34,991 nt of DNA, taken from contig JAUVBY010000012.1 in the NCBI GenBank assembly GCA_030590945.1, positions 1 through 34,991 on the forward strand. Direction: 5' to 3'. Origin of the DNA: Gammaproteobacteria bacterium. GTDB lineage: Bacteria > Pseudomonadota > Gammaproteobacteria > Arenicellales > Poriferihabitantaceae. Positions within the stretch are counted from its first letter, which is position 1; every line of letters begins with the position of its first letter. Positions 27,224 to 34,991 of this stretch are shown one piece after another. Below the pieces are notes generated by a model. It was not told the origin of the DNA. It did no database searches and was given only the letters and a program-made list of their open reading frames with translations. A program made the position numbers and the translations under genes.

Positions 27224-30022
27224 ATGAAAGGAATATCCTTGGCCACGCACAGAACCGACGCGAAAAAAAGAAATCGACCCAACATAGATCATTATCACAG
27301 CCCAACTCAGGTCCGATTTGATAGTTGGCATAAATTAGTCGAATATTCCCAACGAATAAATTCGAAAAAGCCCGGTGCAAAAAAGACTGACAAATCGAGC
27401 AGCCAGCCCAGCTTGCGCAGCAAGGTAAAAGACTTATTGCTCACCCTGGAAACCATCGAGGAATACACTGCATTTCCGTCTATATCTGACATGGAGACGC
27501 TTTGGCGGTATTTTGATGATAAAAATTATTCCAGCTTTACCCGCAGCGTAGAACAAATCGTTCGTGCCCTGTGCAATGACAGTTACCGGCGACGCAATAT
27601 CAACCTTGACAAAGTTGACAAGACGCATTCTGATGATCAGAGTATTCAACGCAGTGATCAATCCTCATCCGACTCGAACTATGAAAAGCCATATTTCGAG
27701 GTTTTATTCGTCGATAAGAATGCCCGCGCAGAAACTCCGGTCATCAAAAAAGGTCTGGCTAAACTAAGCCGGGATGAAGATGAATTCGTTTACGATATTC
27801 TCGCCGTACCGAGCTTCGAAGACGCACTGATTGCGGTACTGCTCAACTACAACATTCAGGCTGTTGTGATACGTTACGATTTTCCGTTGCGTTCGAAAAA
27901 CCATCTAAAAATAATCCAGCGCTATTTGCACGCCATTACCGATATCGATTACGATGATTTACCTGTGTCCGGTCACGGCCCACTACTCGGTGCATTTATC
28001 GCCAGCTTACGCCCTGAGCTGGATATATATATGGTCACTGATTCTTCCGTGCAATCGATAGATGCGGGGTCTGGCGGGATATTTAACCGGGTATTTTACC
28101 GGCAGGAAGACTACCTTGAGCTGCACCTGAATATTTTGCGTGGCGTAGGCGAGCGTTACGAAACTCCTTTTTTCAATGCACTGAAAAAATACAGCCGCAA
28201 ACCTACGGGCGTGTTCCACGCCATGCCTGTCTCACGTGGAAAATCCGTCACCCAGTCGCACTGGATTCGGGATATGGTCAAGTTTTACGGAATAAATATA
28301 TTCCTCGCGGAAACATCAGCTACCTCAGGCGGGCTCGATTCGCTGTTGCAACCTCACGGGCCGATAAAAAAGGCCCAGCAGCTCGCAGCTCGCGCGTTTG
28401 GCGCCCGACGCACTTTTTTTGTCACGAATGGCACATCAACCGCAAACAAAATTGTCGTCCAGGCGCTGGTTAAACCCCGGGACATCGTCCTGATTGACCG
28501 GGATTGCCATAAATCTCACCACTATGGAATGATGCTTGGCGGCGCACTGCCTTCTTATCTTGACTCATATCCTTTACACGAATACTCAATGTACGGTGCC
28601 GTACCGCTCGGAGAGATAAAGCAGCGCCTTCTCGCTTACCGTGATGCAGGCAAACTAGACCAGGTAAAAATGTTGCTGCTGACCAACTGCACCTTCGACG
28701 GCATCGTGTATAACGTTGAAAAAGTCATGGAAGAATGCCTGGCCATCAAACCTGATCTGGTATTTTTATGGGACGAAGCATGGTTTGCGTTTGCCGCGTT
28801 CACGCCGACCTTCCGGCAACGAACCGCCATGGCGACCGCCAAGAAACTGGTTAAAAAATATCGTAGCGCCGCGTATCGCGAACAGTATGAACAGCGACAA
28901 CAGGCTAAGCCGGGCGAACCCGATGTGCTACCCGACCCGGATAAAGTCCGTGTCAGGGTTTACGCTACCCAATCTACGCATAAATCGCTGACCTCGCTTC
29001 GCCAGGGTTCCATGATTCATATTTATGATCAGGATTTTAATCAGAAGGTTGCTGAACCATTTAATGAAGCCTTTATGACTCATACATCAACATCGCCCAA
29101 TTACCAGATTCTGGCCTCACTTGATCTTGGTCGTCGCCAGGCTGAGCTCGAAGGGTATGAGATGGTACAAAAACAGATTGAACTTGCCATGTCCATACGC
29201 GAGCAGGTTTCAGGCAATCCGAGGCTGACTCGCTACTTTAAGTTTCTTGTCGCACGTGAACTGGTTCCAGAGACGTATAGACCGTCTAAAATCGAGGCAT
29301 ACATTGACGCAGAAACCGGATGGGCAAACGACAATATGGAGGAGGCCTGGGCGCAGGATGATTTCGTCGTAGATCCGACCCGTCTGACCCTATATATTGG
29401 CGCGACCGGTATCGACGGAGATACCTTTAAAAACGAATACCTGATGGATAAATACGGCATACAGGTAAACAAAACGTCGCGCAATACCGTGTTATTTATG
29501 ACCAACATTGGCACGACACGCAGCTCGGTTTCGTTCCTGATGGACGTATTAACAAAAATAGCGGACAACCTCGAATTGGAACAGGCAGAATTTGGCCGTT
29601 ACGAACGCAAGCTGTTTGAAAAGAAAGTTCATTCCTTGACCATGGATCTTCCTCCTCTGCCTGATTTTTCACGATTTCACGATTCATTTCGATCGCGTAA
29701 AGCAAGCGACACCCCGGAAGGCGATATACGCAAAGCTTTTTTCCTGGCGTACGATGAAGCCAACTGTGAGTACGTGGACATCGAGACACCCGGACTTGAA
29801 AAAGACATCGAAAATGGCCACGAACTGGTCGCCGCCAGCTTCCTGATTCCTTACCCGCCGGGGTTTCCAATTCTGGTGCCAGGCCAGGTCATCAGCACCG
29901 CCATCATTTCATTTATGAAAAAGCTGGATGTAAAAGAAATCCATGGTTACCAGCCGGAGCTGGGGATTCATGTGTTTACCGAAGAGGCCCTGCAACAGGT
30001 CGCTGCTGGCATACCGGCATAG
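27224..30022 (+). CDS. PLP-dependent Orn/Lys/Arg decarboxylase-like protein with long N-terminal extension
   Basis: RTFFVTNGTSTANKIVVQAL, DCHKSHHYGMML, FLWDEAWFAF, PLP-lysine motif ATQSTHKSLTSLRQGSMIH. TTG at 27239, preceded by AAAGGA, is an alternative start. Confidence 0.88.
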   Translation: MKGISLATHRTDAKKRNRPNIDHYHSPTQVRFDSWHKLVEYSQRINSKKPGAKKTDKSSSQPSLRSKVKDLLLTLETIEEYTAFPSISDMETLWRYFDDKNYSSFTRSVEQIVRALCNDSYRRRNINLDKVDKTHSDDQSIQRSDQSSSDSNYEKPYFEVLFVDKNARAETPVIKKGLAKLSRDEDEFVYDILAVPSFEDALIAVLLNYNIQAVVIRYDFPLRSKNHLKIIQRYLHAITDIDYDDLPVSGHGPLLGAFIASLRPELDIYMVTDSSVQSIDAGSGGIFNRVFYRQEDYLELHLNILRGVGERYETPFFNALKKYSRKPTGVFHAMPVSRGKSVTQSHWIRDMVKFYGINIFLAETSATSGGLDSLLQPHGPIKKAQQLAARAFGARRTFFVTNGTSTANKIVVQALVKPRDIVLIDRDCHKSHHYGMMLGGALPSYLDSYPLHEYSMYGAVPLGEIKQRLLAYRDAGKLDQVKMLLLTNCTFDGIVYNVEKVMEECLAIKPDLVFLWDEAWFAFAAFTPTFRQRTAMATAKKLVKKYRSAAYREQYEQRQQAKPGEPDVLPDPDKVRVRVYATQSTHKSLTSLRQGSMIHIYDQDFNQKVAEPFNEAFMTHTSTSPNYQILASLDLGRRQAELEGYEMVQKQIELAMSIREQVSGNPRLTRYFKFLVARELVPETYRPSKIEAYIDAETGWANDNMEEAWAQDDFVVDPTRLTLYIGATGIDGDTFKNEYLMDKYGIQVNKTSRNTVLFMTNIGTTRSSVSFLMDVLTKIADNLELEQAEFGRYERKLFEKKVHSLTMDLPPLPDFSRFHDSFRSRKASDTPEGDIRKAFFLAYDEANCEYVDIETPGLEKDIENGHELVAASFLIPYPPGFPILVPGQVISTAIISFMKKLDVKEIHGYQPELGIHVFTEEALQQVAAGIPA

Positions 30023-31692
30023 TGAACCATGACTTGGGGCCGTCGCCCGACGAATTAAGAAACCAGCTAAACCGTGTTTCCCGGATCACGCGTTCAGCTA
30101 TGCTGGACATCTATGCAAATATAAAACGCGCGGTATTGCGCAGCATCAATAGCCTAAAACTTGAAGGTGGCACAGCCAATGCTGATAAACAACATGAAAA
30201 TAACTACCCCACAGATACGAGGAGCCCAAGCATGAAAAAACTGAACAATATTTCTGATGTAAGGCGATATTTTCACCGCAATGAAACCCCGATTTATTTT
30301 ATCAGCGCGACCAATTTTAATTTACTCGGCATCTCTGAATGGGTGAAGGATTTTCGATATATAAACTATATCGATTGCTTTGATGGTCGACACCCAAGTG
30401 TACGAATCCCGGCTGAACAGCCCCATCGTGAGTTTGAAGGTATTGAAGACATTAATAATTACCTGCTGCAACACAAAGAGGTAGTCGATTACATCGAATA
30501 TCGTGGAACGAAAGGCAAAGCGGTTTTTTTGATGTTTGACGAGAAAACCGAACAACTGTGCGCCGATTTGGGGCTGGATGTCTGGTTTCCTTCGGCTGAG
30601 CTACGCCAAAAACTGGATAACAAAATTGAGACTGTTCGCATCGGTGATCGGGCCGGTGTACCCAGTGTTCCTAATATACTCGCCCGGGTTCAAAGCTATG
30701 AAGAACTTTGTGAGGTTTCCAGGGCACTGGGCAATGATCTCGTCCTTCAATCGGCATTTGGTGATTCGGGCAAAACAACTTACTTCATTTCGAATGAAGA
30801 AGAATGGGATGAGCATAGCGCAGAAATTATTGACGAACCTGAAATGAAGATAATGAAGCGGGTTAACTGTCGTGGATCTGCCATCGAGGCTTGCACTACC
30901 AAATGCGGCACAATTGTCGGGCCGCTGATGACCGAGCTAGTCGGGTTTAAAGAGCTTACGCCCTATAAAGGCGGGTGGTGTGGTAACGAGATTTTCGCTG
31001 ATGCATTTAGCCCTGAAATTCGCGAGAAGGCCCGCCGCTATACCCGGGATTTTGGCGAGGCCTTGCGGGAAGAAGGGTATCGCGGCTACTTTGAACTTGA
31101 TTTTTTAATCGATCTTGATAACGGTGAACTTTACCTGGGCGAGCTTAATCCCAGAGTAACCGGTGCGAGCTCCATGACGAACCATGCAGCCTTCGCGCAC
31201 GCTGATGCACCATTGTTTTTGTTCCATCTGCTTGAATTCTCGGATGTTGAGTTTGATATCGACATCGCCGCACTCAATAAACGCTGGGCAGACCCCGACA
31301 ATGTAGACGACTGGAGCCAACTGGTTATCAAACATGTGGACGACAGCGTGGACTACATCACCGATGCACCCGAATCAGGCATCTGGCGATTACAGGATGA
31401 TAATTCGGTTACCTTTACCCGGTTCGATTATCACCGCCGCGCTGTCGAAGACGATAACCATGCGTTTTATATGCGCATTAGCGGGTCCGGCGACTACCGC
31501 TACAAAGGCGCGGATTTAGGTATACTCATCACTCGCGGCCGCTTAATGACCGAAAATTTTGAACTCACTGAGCGCGCTAAAGCATGGACTGCGGGAATTA
31601 TCGGGCACTACAAAGCCATATCACTTGACGAAGCGGAAAATGCCACCCCACCCCCCGTTTCGTTGACCGACGGCGCGTTTAAAATATTGTAG
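30022..31692 (+). CDS. ATP-grasp domain ligase (carboxylase/peptide-ligase-like)
   Basis: ATP-grasp-like elements VPSVPNILARVQSYEELCEVSRALGNDLVLQSAFGDSGKTTYFI, GYFELDFLIDLDNGELYLGELNPRVTGAS. GTG start overlaps the upstream stop (TAGTG); ATG at 30232 with AGGAG upstream is a credible alternative. Confidence 0.82.
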   Translation: MNHDLGPSPDELRNQLNRVSRITRSAMLDIYANIKRAVLRSINSLKLEGGTANADKQHENNYPTDTRSPSMKKLNNISDVRRYFHRNETPIYFISATNFNLLGISEWVKDFRYINYIDCFDGRHPSVRIPAEQPHREFEGIEDINNYLLQHKEVVDYIEYRGTKGKAVFLMFDEKTEQLCADLGLDVWFPSAELRQKLDNKIETVRIGDRAGVPSVPNILARVQSYEELCEVSRALGNDLVLQSAFGDSGKTTYFISNEEEWDEHSAEIIDEPEMKIMKRVNCRGSAIEACTTKCGTIVGPLMTELVGFKELTPYKGGWCGNEIFADAFSPEIREKARRYTRDFGEALREEGYRGYFELDFLIDLDNGELYLGELNPRVTGASSMTNHAAFAHADAPLFLFHLLEFSDVEFDIDIAALNKRWADPDNVDDWSQLVIKHVDDSVDYITDAPESGIWRLQDDNSVTFTRFDYHRRAVEDDNHAFYMRISGSGDYRYKGADLGILITRGRLMTENFELTERAKAWTAGIIGHYKAISLDEAENATPPPVSLTDGAFKIL

Positions 31693-31696
31693 AATC

Positions 31697-32734
31697 TTGA
31701 ACACAAAAACACACCGGCGCATCACCAGCAAGCTGTTTGAATCGATCGAAGAGCATAACCCCGGTCCAAAATGGGCAGCGATGTTCGAACATTTCTGGCC
31801 GGAATATCATAAATGGTTTTTGAGCGAAGGCGATGCTGCCCGACCATCGTATGGTGAATGCCTTAAGCAGTTCCGTCGGCACATGCCTGAACTGGAGCCG
31901 ACTTACCGAAAATTGTGTGAATTAGCCGGTGGTGGAGATGCGGCCGCCCGGTTTTTGTCGATGTATTCTCCGCCGGCCTATTTGTCTGGCTGTACCCAGG
32001 CTGTGTGGACGGGCAGCGAGCCGGTCTTAATCCGTAATTACGACTACAACCTGAGCAGCTTTGAAGGCGTGGTATTAAATTCAAGCTGGCACGGGCAACG
32101 TGTTATAGCGATGAGCGATGGCTTGTGGGGCGTCCTGGACGGCATGAATGAATCGGGCCTGGCGATATCCCTGGCTTTTGGTGGGCGGGTTAATGTAGGT
32201 AAGGGATTTGGTATACCTATCATATTGCGTTACATACTGGAATTTTGCCGGGACACCCCGGCCGCGATTGCGGTATTAAAACGCATTCCAACCCACATGT
32301 CTTATAACATTACCGTTGTCGATGCCAAACAGCGCTTCGCCACGGTATACGTTACGCCAGACAAATCACCTGTGGTCAGGCAAATACCCGTCGCCACAAA
32401 TCATCAGGGGAAAATAGAATGGGCGCGCCATGCCTGGGCAACCGCTACCCTGGAACGCGAAAATGCGGTGCAGGCGATCATGAGCAACGCCGACGAAACC
32501 GCTGATGGCCTACTGGCCGGGTTTCTTCGCCCGCCCGTTTATAACACCGCTTATCAGCGGGGCTTTGGCACCCTGTACACCGCCGTGTACAAGCCCCGGC
32601 AGGCGACCATTGACTATATATGGCCGAATCAAAACTGGCATTTCAGCATGACGCATTTCGAAGAGCAGCGCCGTGAAATCGCGTTCGTCAATCTGAGCAA
32701 CGATGTTTTCCAGCCTGTTTTGCCCTTGAACTAA
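31697..32734 (+). CDS. C45-family autoproteolytic acyltransferase/hydrolase (Ntn fold, penicillin acyltransferase-like)
   Basis: SGCTQAVW with candidate nucleophile Cys99 after Gly98; LIRNYDYNLSSFEGVVLNSSWHGQRVIAMSDGLWGVLDGMNESGLAISLAFGG; MSYNITVVDAKQR. TTG start, 5 nt after the upstream stop. Confidence 0.82.
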   Translation: MNTKTHRRITSKLFESIEEHNPGPKWAAMFEHFWPEYHKWFLSEGDAARPSYGECLKQFRRHMPELEPTYRKLCELAGGGDAAARFLSMYSPPAYLSGCTQAVWTGSEPVLIRNYDYNLSSFEGVVLNSSWHGQRVIAMSDGLWGVLDGMNESGLAISLAFGGRVNVGKGFGIPIILRYILEFCRDTPAAIAVLKRIPTHMSYNITVVDAKQRFATVYVTPDKSPVVRQIPVATNHQGKIEWARHAWATATLERENAVQAIMSNADETADGLLAGFLRPPVYNTAYQRGFGTLYTAVYKPRQATIDYIWPNQNWHFSMTHFEEQRREIAFVNLSNDVFQPVLPLN

Positions 32735-32831
32735 TAAAGAGAACAATTGCAAGCATTGCGCTAAGGCAATATGCCGCAAAAAACGCGACGATAGGAATAA
32801 TACTCGCTGTGATCTTTATTAGGTGGTGAAA

Positions 32832-33251
32832 TTAAGGCTTATTAAACACGGGAGGAACGGTTTCGGGATGCGCAACGGCCTCTAGCTTCTCGCCCGGCGC
32901 GTTTCGCTCACTATCACGCTCACTTTCTGCTGTCCCAAGCGGCTCAAGATCGTTGCGTGTCCACCAGCACCAAAAGCCCTGGTCGCATAACCATTCGCTC
33001 AATTTGTCCAGACTATTCCATTCCCGTCCGGCACCACGCGCGTTGAACAACCTGCATAATTGGCCGTCTACATACACCGCTACCGCCCAGGCGTAAGGGT
33101 GCTTGCCCTGATCGCCGTAACCCCCTCCCTGGTGCACACGCTCAGTACGATATATCAGGGCGGACTCGCCCAAACGCCCGGCCTGACGAATAGGGGCGAG
33201 ATCAGCTTGCGTAACGGCCCCGACAATGCCGAGAGAAACATCTTGGTCCAT
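32832..33251 (-). CDS. hypothetical protein
   Basis: Start placed at MDQDVSLGIVG (ATG complement at 33249-33251); Trp-rich segment YAWAVAVYVDGQLCRLFNARGAGREWNSLDKLSEWLCDQGFWCWWTRNDLE. No family recognised. Confidence 0.6.
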   Translation of the reverse strand: MDQDVSLGIVGAVTQADLAPIRQAGRLGESALIYRTERVHQGGGYGDQGKHPYAWAVAVYVDGQLCRLFNARGAGREWNSLDKLSEWLCDQGFWCWWTRNDLEPLGTAESERDSERNAPGEKLEAVAHPETVPPVFNKP

Positions 33252-33255
33252 AGTG

Positions 33256-33284
33256 TTGACAATTGAAATGAATACAGCTACATT
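33256..33284 (+). promoter_or_regulatory. candidate sigma70-type promoter for the VOC gene
   Basis: TTGACA (33256-33261), 17-nt spacer, TACATT (33279-33284). Confidence 0.45.
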
Positions 33285-33308
33285 ATGATTCATGATGTAG
33301 CTGTATTC
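33270..33308. promoter_or_regulatory. 39-bp near-perfect palindrome, candidate operator
   Basis: GAATACAGCTACAT-tatgattcatg-ATGTAGCTGTATTC; 14-bp perfect arms and an inner segment that is also nearly symmetric, between divergent genes. Confidence 0.75.
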
Positions 33309-33349
33309 AAGCATTTTTCATTTATAAACACATACTGGAGATTCATGCC

Positions 33350-33901
33350 ATGGCAAAAAAAGTTAACCCCGTCCCTAGAGGCTATCGAACCGTTACCCCC
33401 TGCCTGATCGTCAGCGATGTAAATCACGCAGTCGATTTTTATACACAAGCATTAGGCGCCGAACTGCTGACACAGGCTAATGATCCAGGCGATAGTTTTG
33501 CCGTTCAGGCTAGCGTTAAAATTGGCAACTCCGTCATCATTCTGCAAGCTGAAAACCTCGCTTCGGGTCTGCTTTCACCACTTTCACAGGCGAATGGATC
33601 CAACCAGTTACATTTATATGTAGAAGACATTGACGCCTTGTGGGCTCGCGCACTAGCCGCTGGTGCAACCGTCATAAGCGAACCGGTCAACACCTATTGG
33701 GGCGATCGTAACGGGGTATTGCTCGATATGTTCGGGCATCGTTGGTCGCTGGCAAGCCGCGTTGAACATGTTTCTACAGAAGAAGCAAAGAAACGGCTGG
33801 CACAATTGCATGCACCGCTAGAGACGGTCGAGCTAGCTAATGCGAATGTTTCAATACTAGCCGACACCCTGGCTGAAAGCAGCGAAACTGTCGTACACTA
33901 A
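33350..33901 (+). CDS. VOC-family (glyoxalase/bleomycin resistance, PhnB-like) protein
   Basis: GYRTVTPCLIVSDVNHAVDFYTQALGAELL; NQLHLYVEDIDALWARALAAGATVISEPVNTYWGDRNGVLLDMFGHRWSLA. Confidence 0.88.
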   Translation: MAKKVNPVPRGYRTVTPCLIVSDVNHAVDFYTQALGAELLTQANDPGDSFAVQASVKIGNSVIILQAENLASGLLSPLSQANGSNQLHLYVEDIDALWARALAAGATVISEPVNTYWGDRNGVLLDMFGHRWSLASRVEHVSTEEAKKRLAQLHAPLETVELANANVSILADTLAESSETVVH

Positions 33902-33916
33902 GCGGGAATTACCATG

Positions 33917-33958
33917 CACCGCACGGGCGCCCCATTGGTGCCGGTGCGGGCCGTTTTA
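33917..33958 (+). terminator. probable intrinsic terminator after the VOC gene
   Basis: CCGCACGGGCGCC-CCATT-GGTGCCGGTGCGG imperfect stem followed by CCGTTTTAATTT. Confidence 0.6.
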
Positions 33959-34047
33959 ATTTAGCCGCCGGATTTACTCTCAGCTAAGGAATGTCAGCAG
34001 GGTCGAGGTAATCCAGACAATCATCTTTCCATCCAGGACCGTACTAT

Positions 34048-34991
34048 ATGTATTGGGTACATCAAAATGCAAGCGACCAGCGCGCAGCACTACTGCGCGG
34101 CGAAATATCTTCACTCGAATTGCTCAATGCGAGTATCGCCCAACTCGAAGCCGTTGAACCCTACATAAACCCTGTTTCCCACAAACTATACACCCAGGCA
34201 CGTGAAGCGGCACTGGCCGCCGATAAGCAACTTGCGCGCGGTAACGGCGGGCCTTTATGTGGCCTGCCCATTTCCATAAAAGATTCGCAGTGGTTTGCAG
34301 GCGAATCTTGCACACACGGCTCTGCGAGCTTGAAAGATTTTGTGCCGGACCAGACTTCGCAAGCGATAGAACGATTGCAGGCTGCCGGTGCCGTCATTTT
34401 TGCCAAAACCACTTGCCCGGAATACTGCCTGAGCGGAACGAGCGAATCGGCCCTGTATGGGCGCACATCCAATCCCTGGGACACGTCGAAAACAGCCGGC
34501 GGCTCGTCTGGTGGTGCTGCGGCAATTGTCGCCGCAGGTATTGGAAGTATGTCACTAGGCGGCGATGGAGGTGGCTCCATTCGAATTCCTTCGGCCCTTT
34601 GTGGAATTACCGGCTTCAAACCAAGTTTTGGCGTCGTGCCGAGAAAACCCGGCTTTCCAACCTGGGAATCACTGGTTGCCTACGGCCCGATGACGCGTTC
34701 GGTCGCCGATGCAAAATTAATGTTCAATGTACTCGCCAACAATGCGACCGAACATCCCACGACAACCGATGCCGTACGCGACAAAAAATCATCGTTCATC
34801 GTCTCGGAAGACCTCGGTTTTGCCCCCGTGAACGATGACATTCGCGCGGTCTTTCGGCGCGCTATTCACCAAATAAGCAGCGCAGGTTATACGATCAAAC
34901 ACGCCAACCCGGGTATACAGTCCTCTGTCTCTACCTGGGCAATTACGGCAACGTCTGACATGTACCGAAACCGTGATCTAGCAAATAAATA
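34048..34991 (+). CDS. amidase signature family protein, truncated by the window end
   Basis: Open from ATG 34048 to the window end (no stop, so missing from the ORF track). GPLCGLPISIKDSQW, KTAGGSSGGAAAIVAAGIGSMSLGGDGGGSIRIPSALCGITGFKPSFG: Lys and SSGG serines of the Ser-Ser-Lys triad. Confidence 0.92.
   Translation, partial: MYWVHQNASDQRAALLRGEISSLELLNASIAQLEAVEPYINPVSHKLYTQAREAALAADKQLARGNGGPLCGLPISIKDSQWFAGESCTHGSASLKDFVPDQTSQAIERLQAAGAVIFAKTTCPEYCLSGTSESALYGRTSNPWDTSKTAGGSSGGAAAIVAAGIGSMSLGGDGGGSIRIPSALCGITGFKPSFGVVPRKPGFPTWESLVAYGPMTRSVADAKLMFNVLANNATEHPTTTDAVRDKKSSFIVSEDLGFAPVNDDIRAVFRRAIHQISSAGYTIKHANPGIQSSVSTWAITATSDMYRNRDLANK

Noticed and set aside
27052-27331. Minus-strand ORFs between the LysR and decarboxylase genes
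   Set aside because: Overlap the ends of two supported genes, two competing frames, and no domain signal.
34257-34838. 193-aa + strand ORF and the 152-aa minus-strand ORF 34161-34619
   Set aside because: Both overlap the amidase reading frame, which contains clear catalytic motifs; the alternatives are Cys/Arg/Trp-rich or Pro/Ser-rich without motifs.

Overview
The window looks like a proteobacterial (probably gammaproteobacterial) chromosome segment, densely coding. From left to right it contains: (1) an ORF-poor stretch (1-668) with a possible gene remnant; (2) a secreted beta-helix / thrombospondin type 3 repeat protein; (3) a complete livKHMGF-type branched-chain amino acid/amide ABC transporter; (4) an alpha/beta hydrolase, a CDGSH-like small protein that has lost two of its four cluster ligands, an MBL-fold hydrolase and a phospholipase D-like lipoprotein; (5) a C1 module: NAD-dependent formate dehydrogenase (alpha plus a fused gamma/beta subunit), divergent formate-THF ligase, and etfBA; (6) a DadA-like FAD oxidoreductase, a TraB/GumN-like protein and a cytochrome P460-like lipoprotein; (7) a dimethylglycine/sarcosine dehydrogenase-like protein preceded by an internally deleted MttB-like methyltransferase, with a divergent LysR regulator; (8) a compact three-gene operon encoding an atypical Orn/Lys/Arg-type PLP decarboxylase, an ATP-grasp ligase and a C45-type Ntn acyltransferase/hydrolase, which is the best candidate for an undescribed biosynthetic system; (9) a divergent pair (unknown protein / VOC protein) around a near-perfect 39-bp palindrome; (10) the 5' part of an amidase running off the end of the window, absent from the supplied ORF track. 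Two palindromic intergenic repeats of MITE/REP type flank etfBA. No tRNA, rRNA, CRISPR array or transposase was recognised. All assignments come from reading the sequence; no searches were run.
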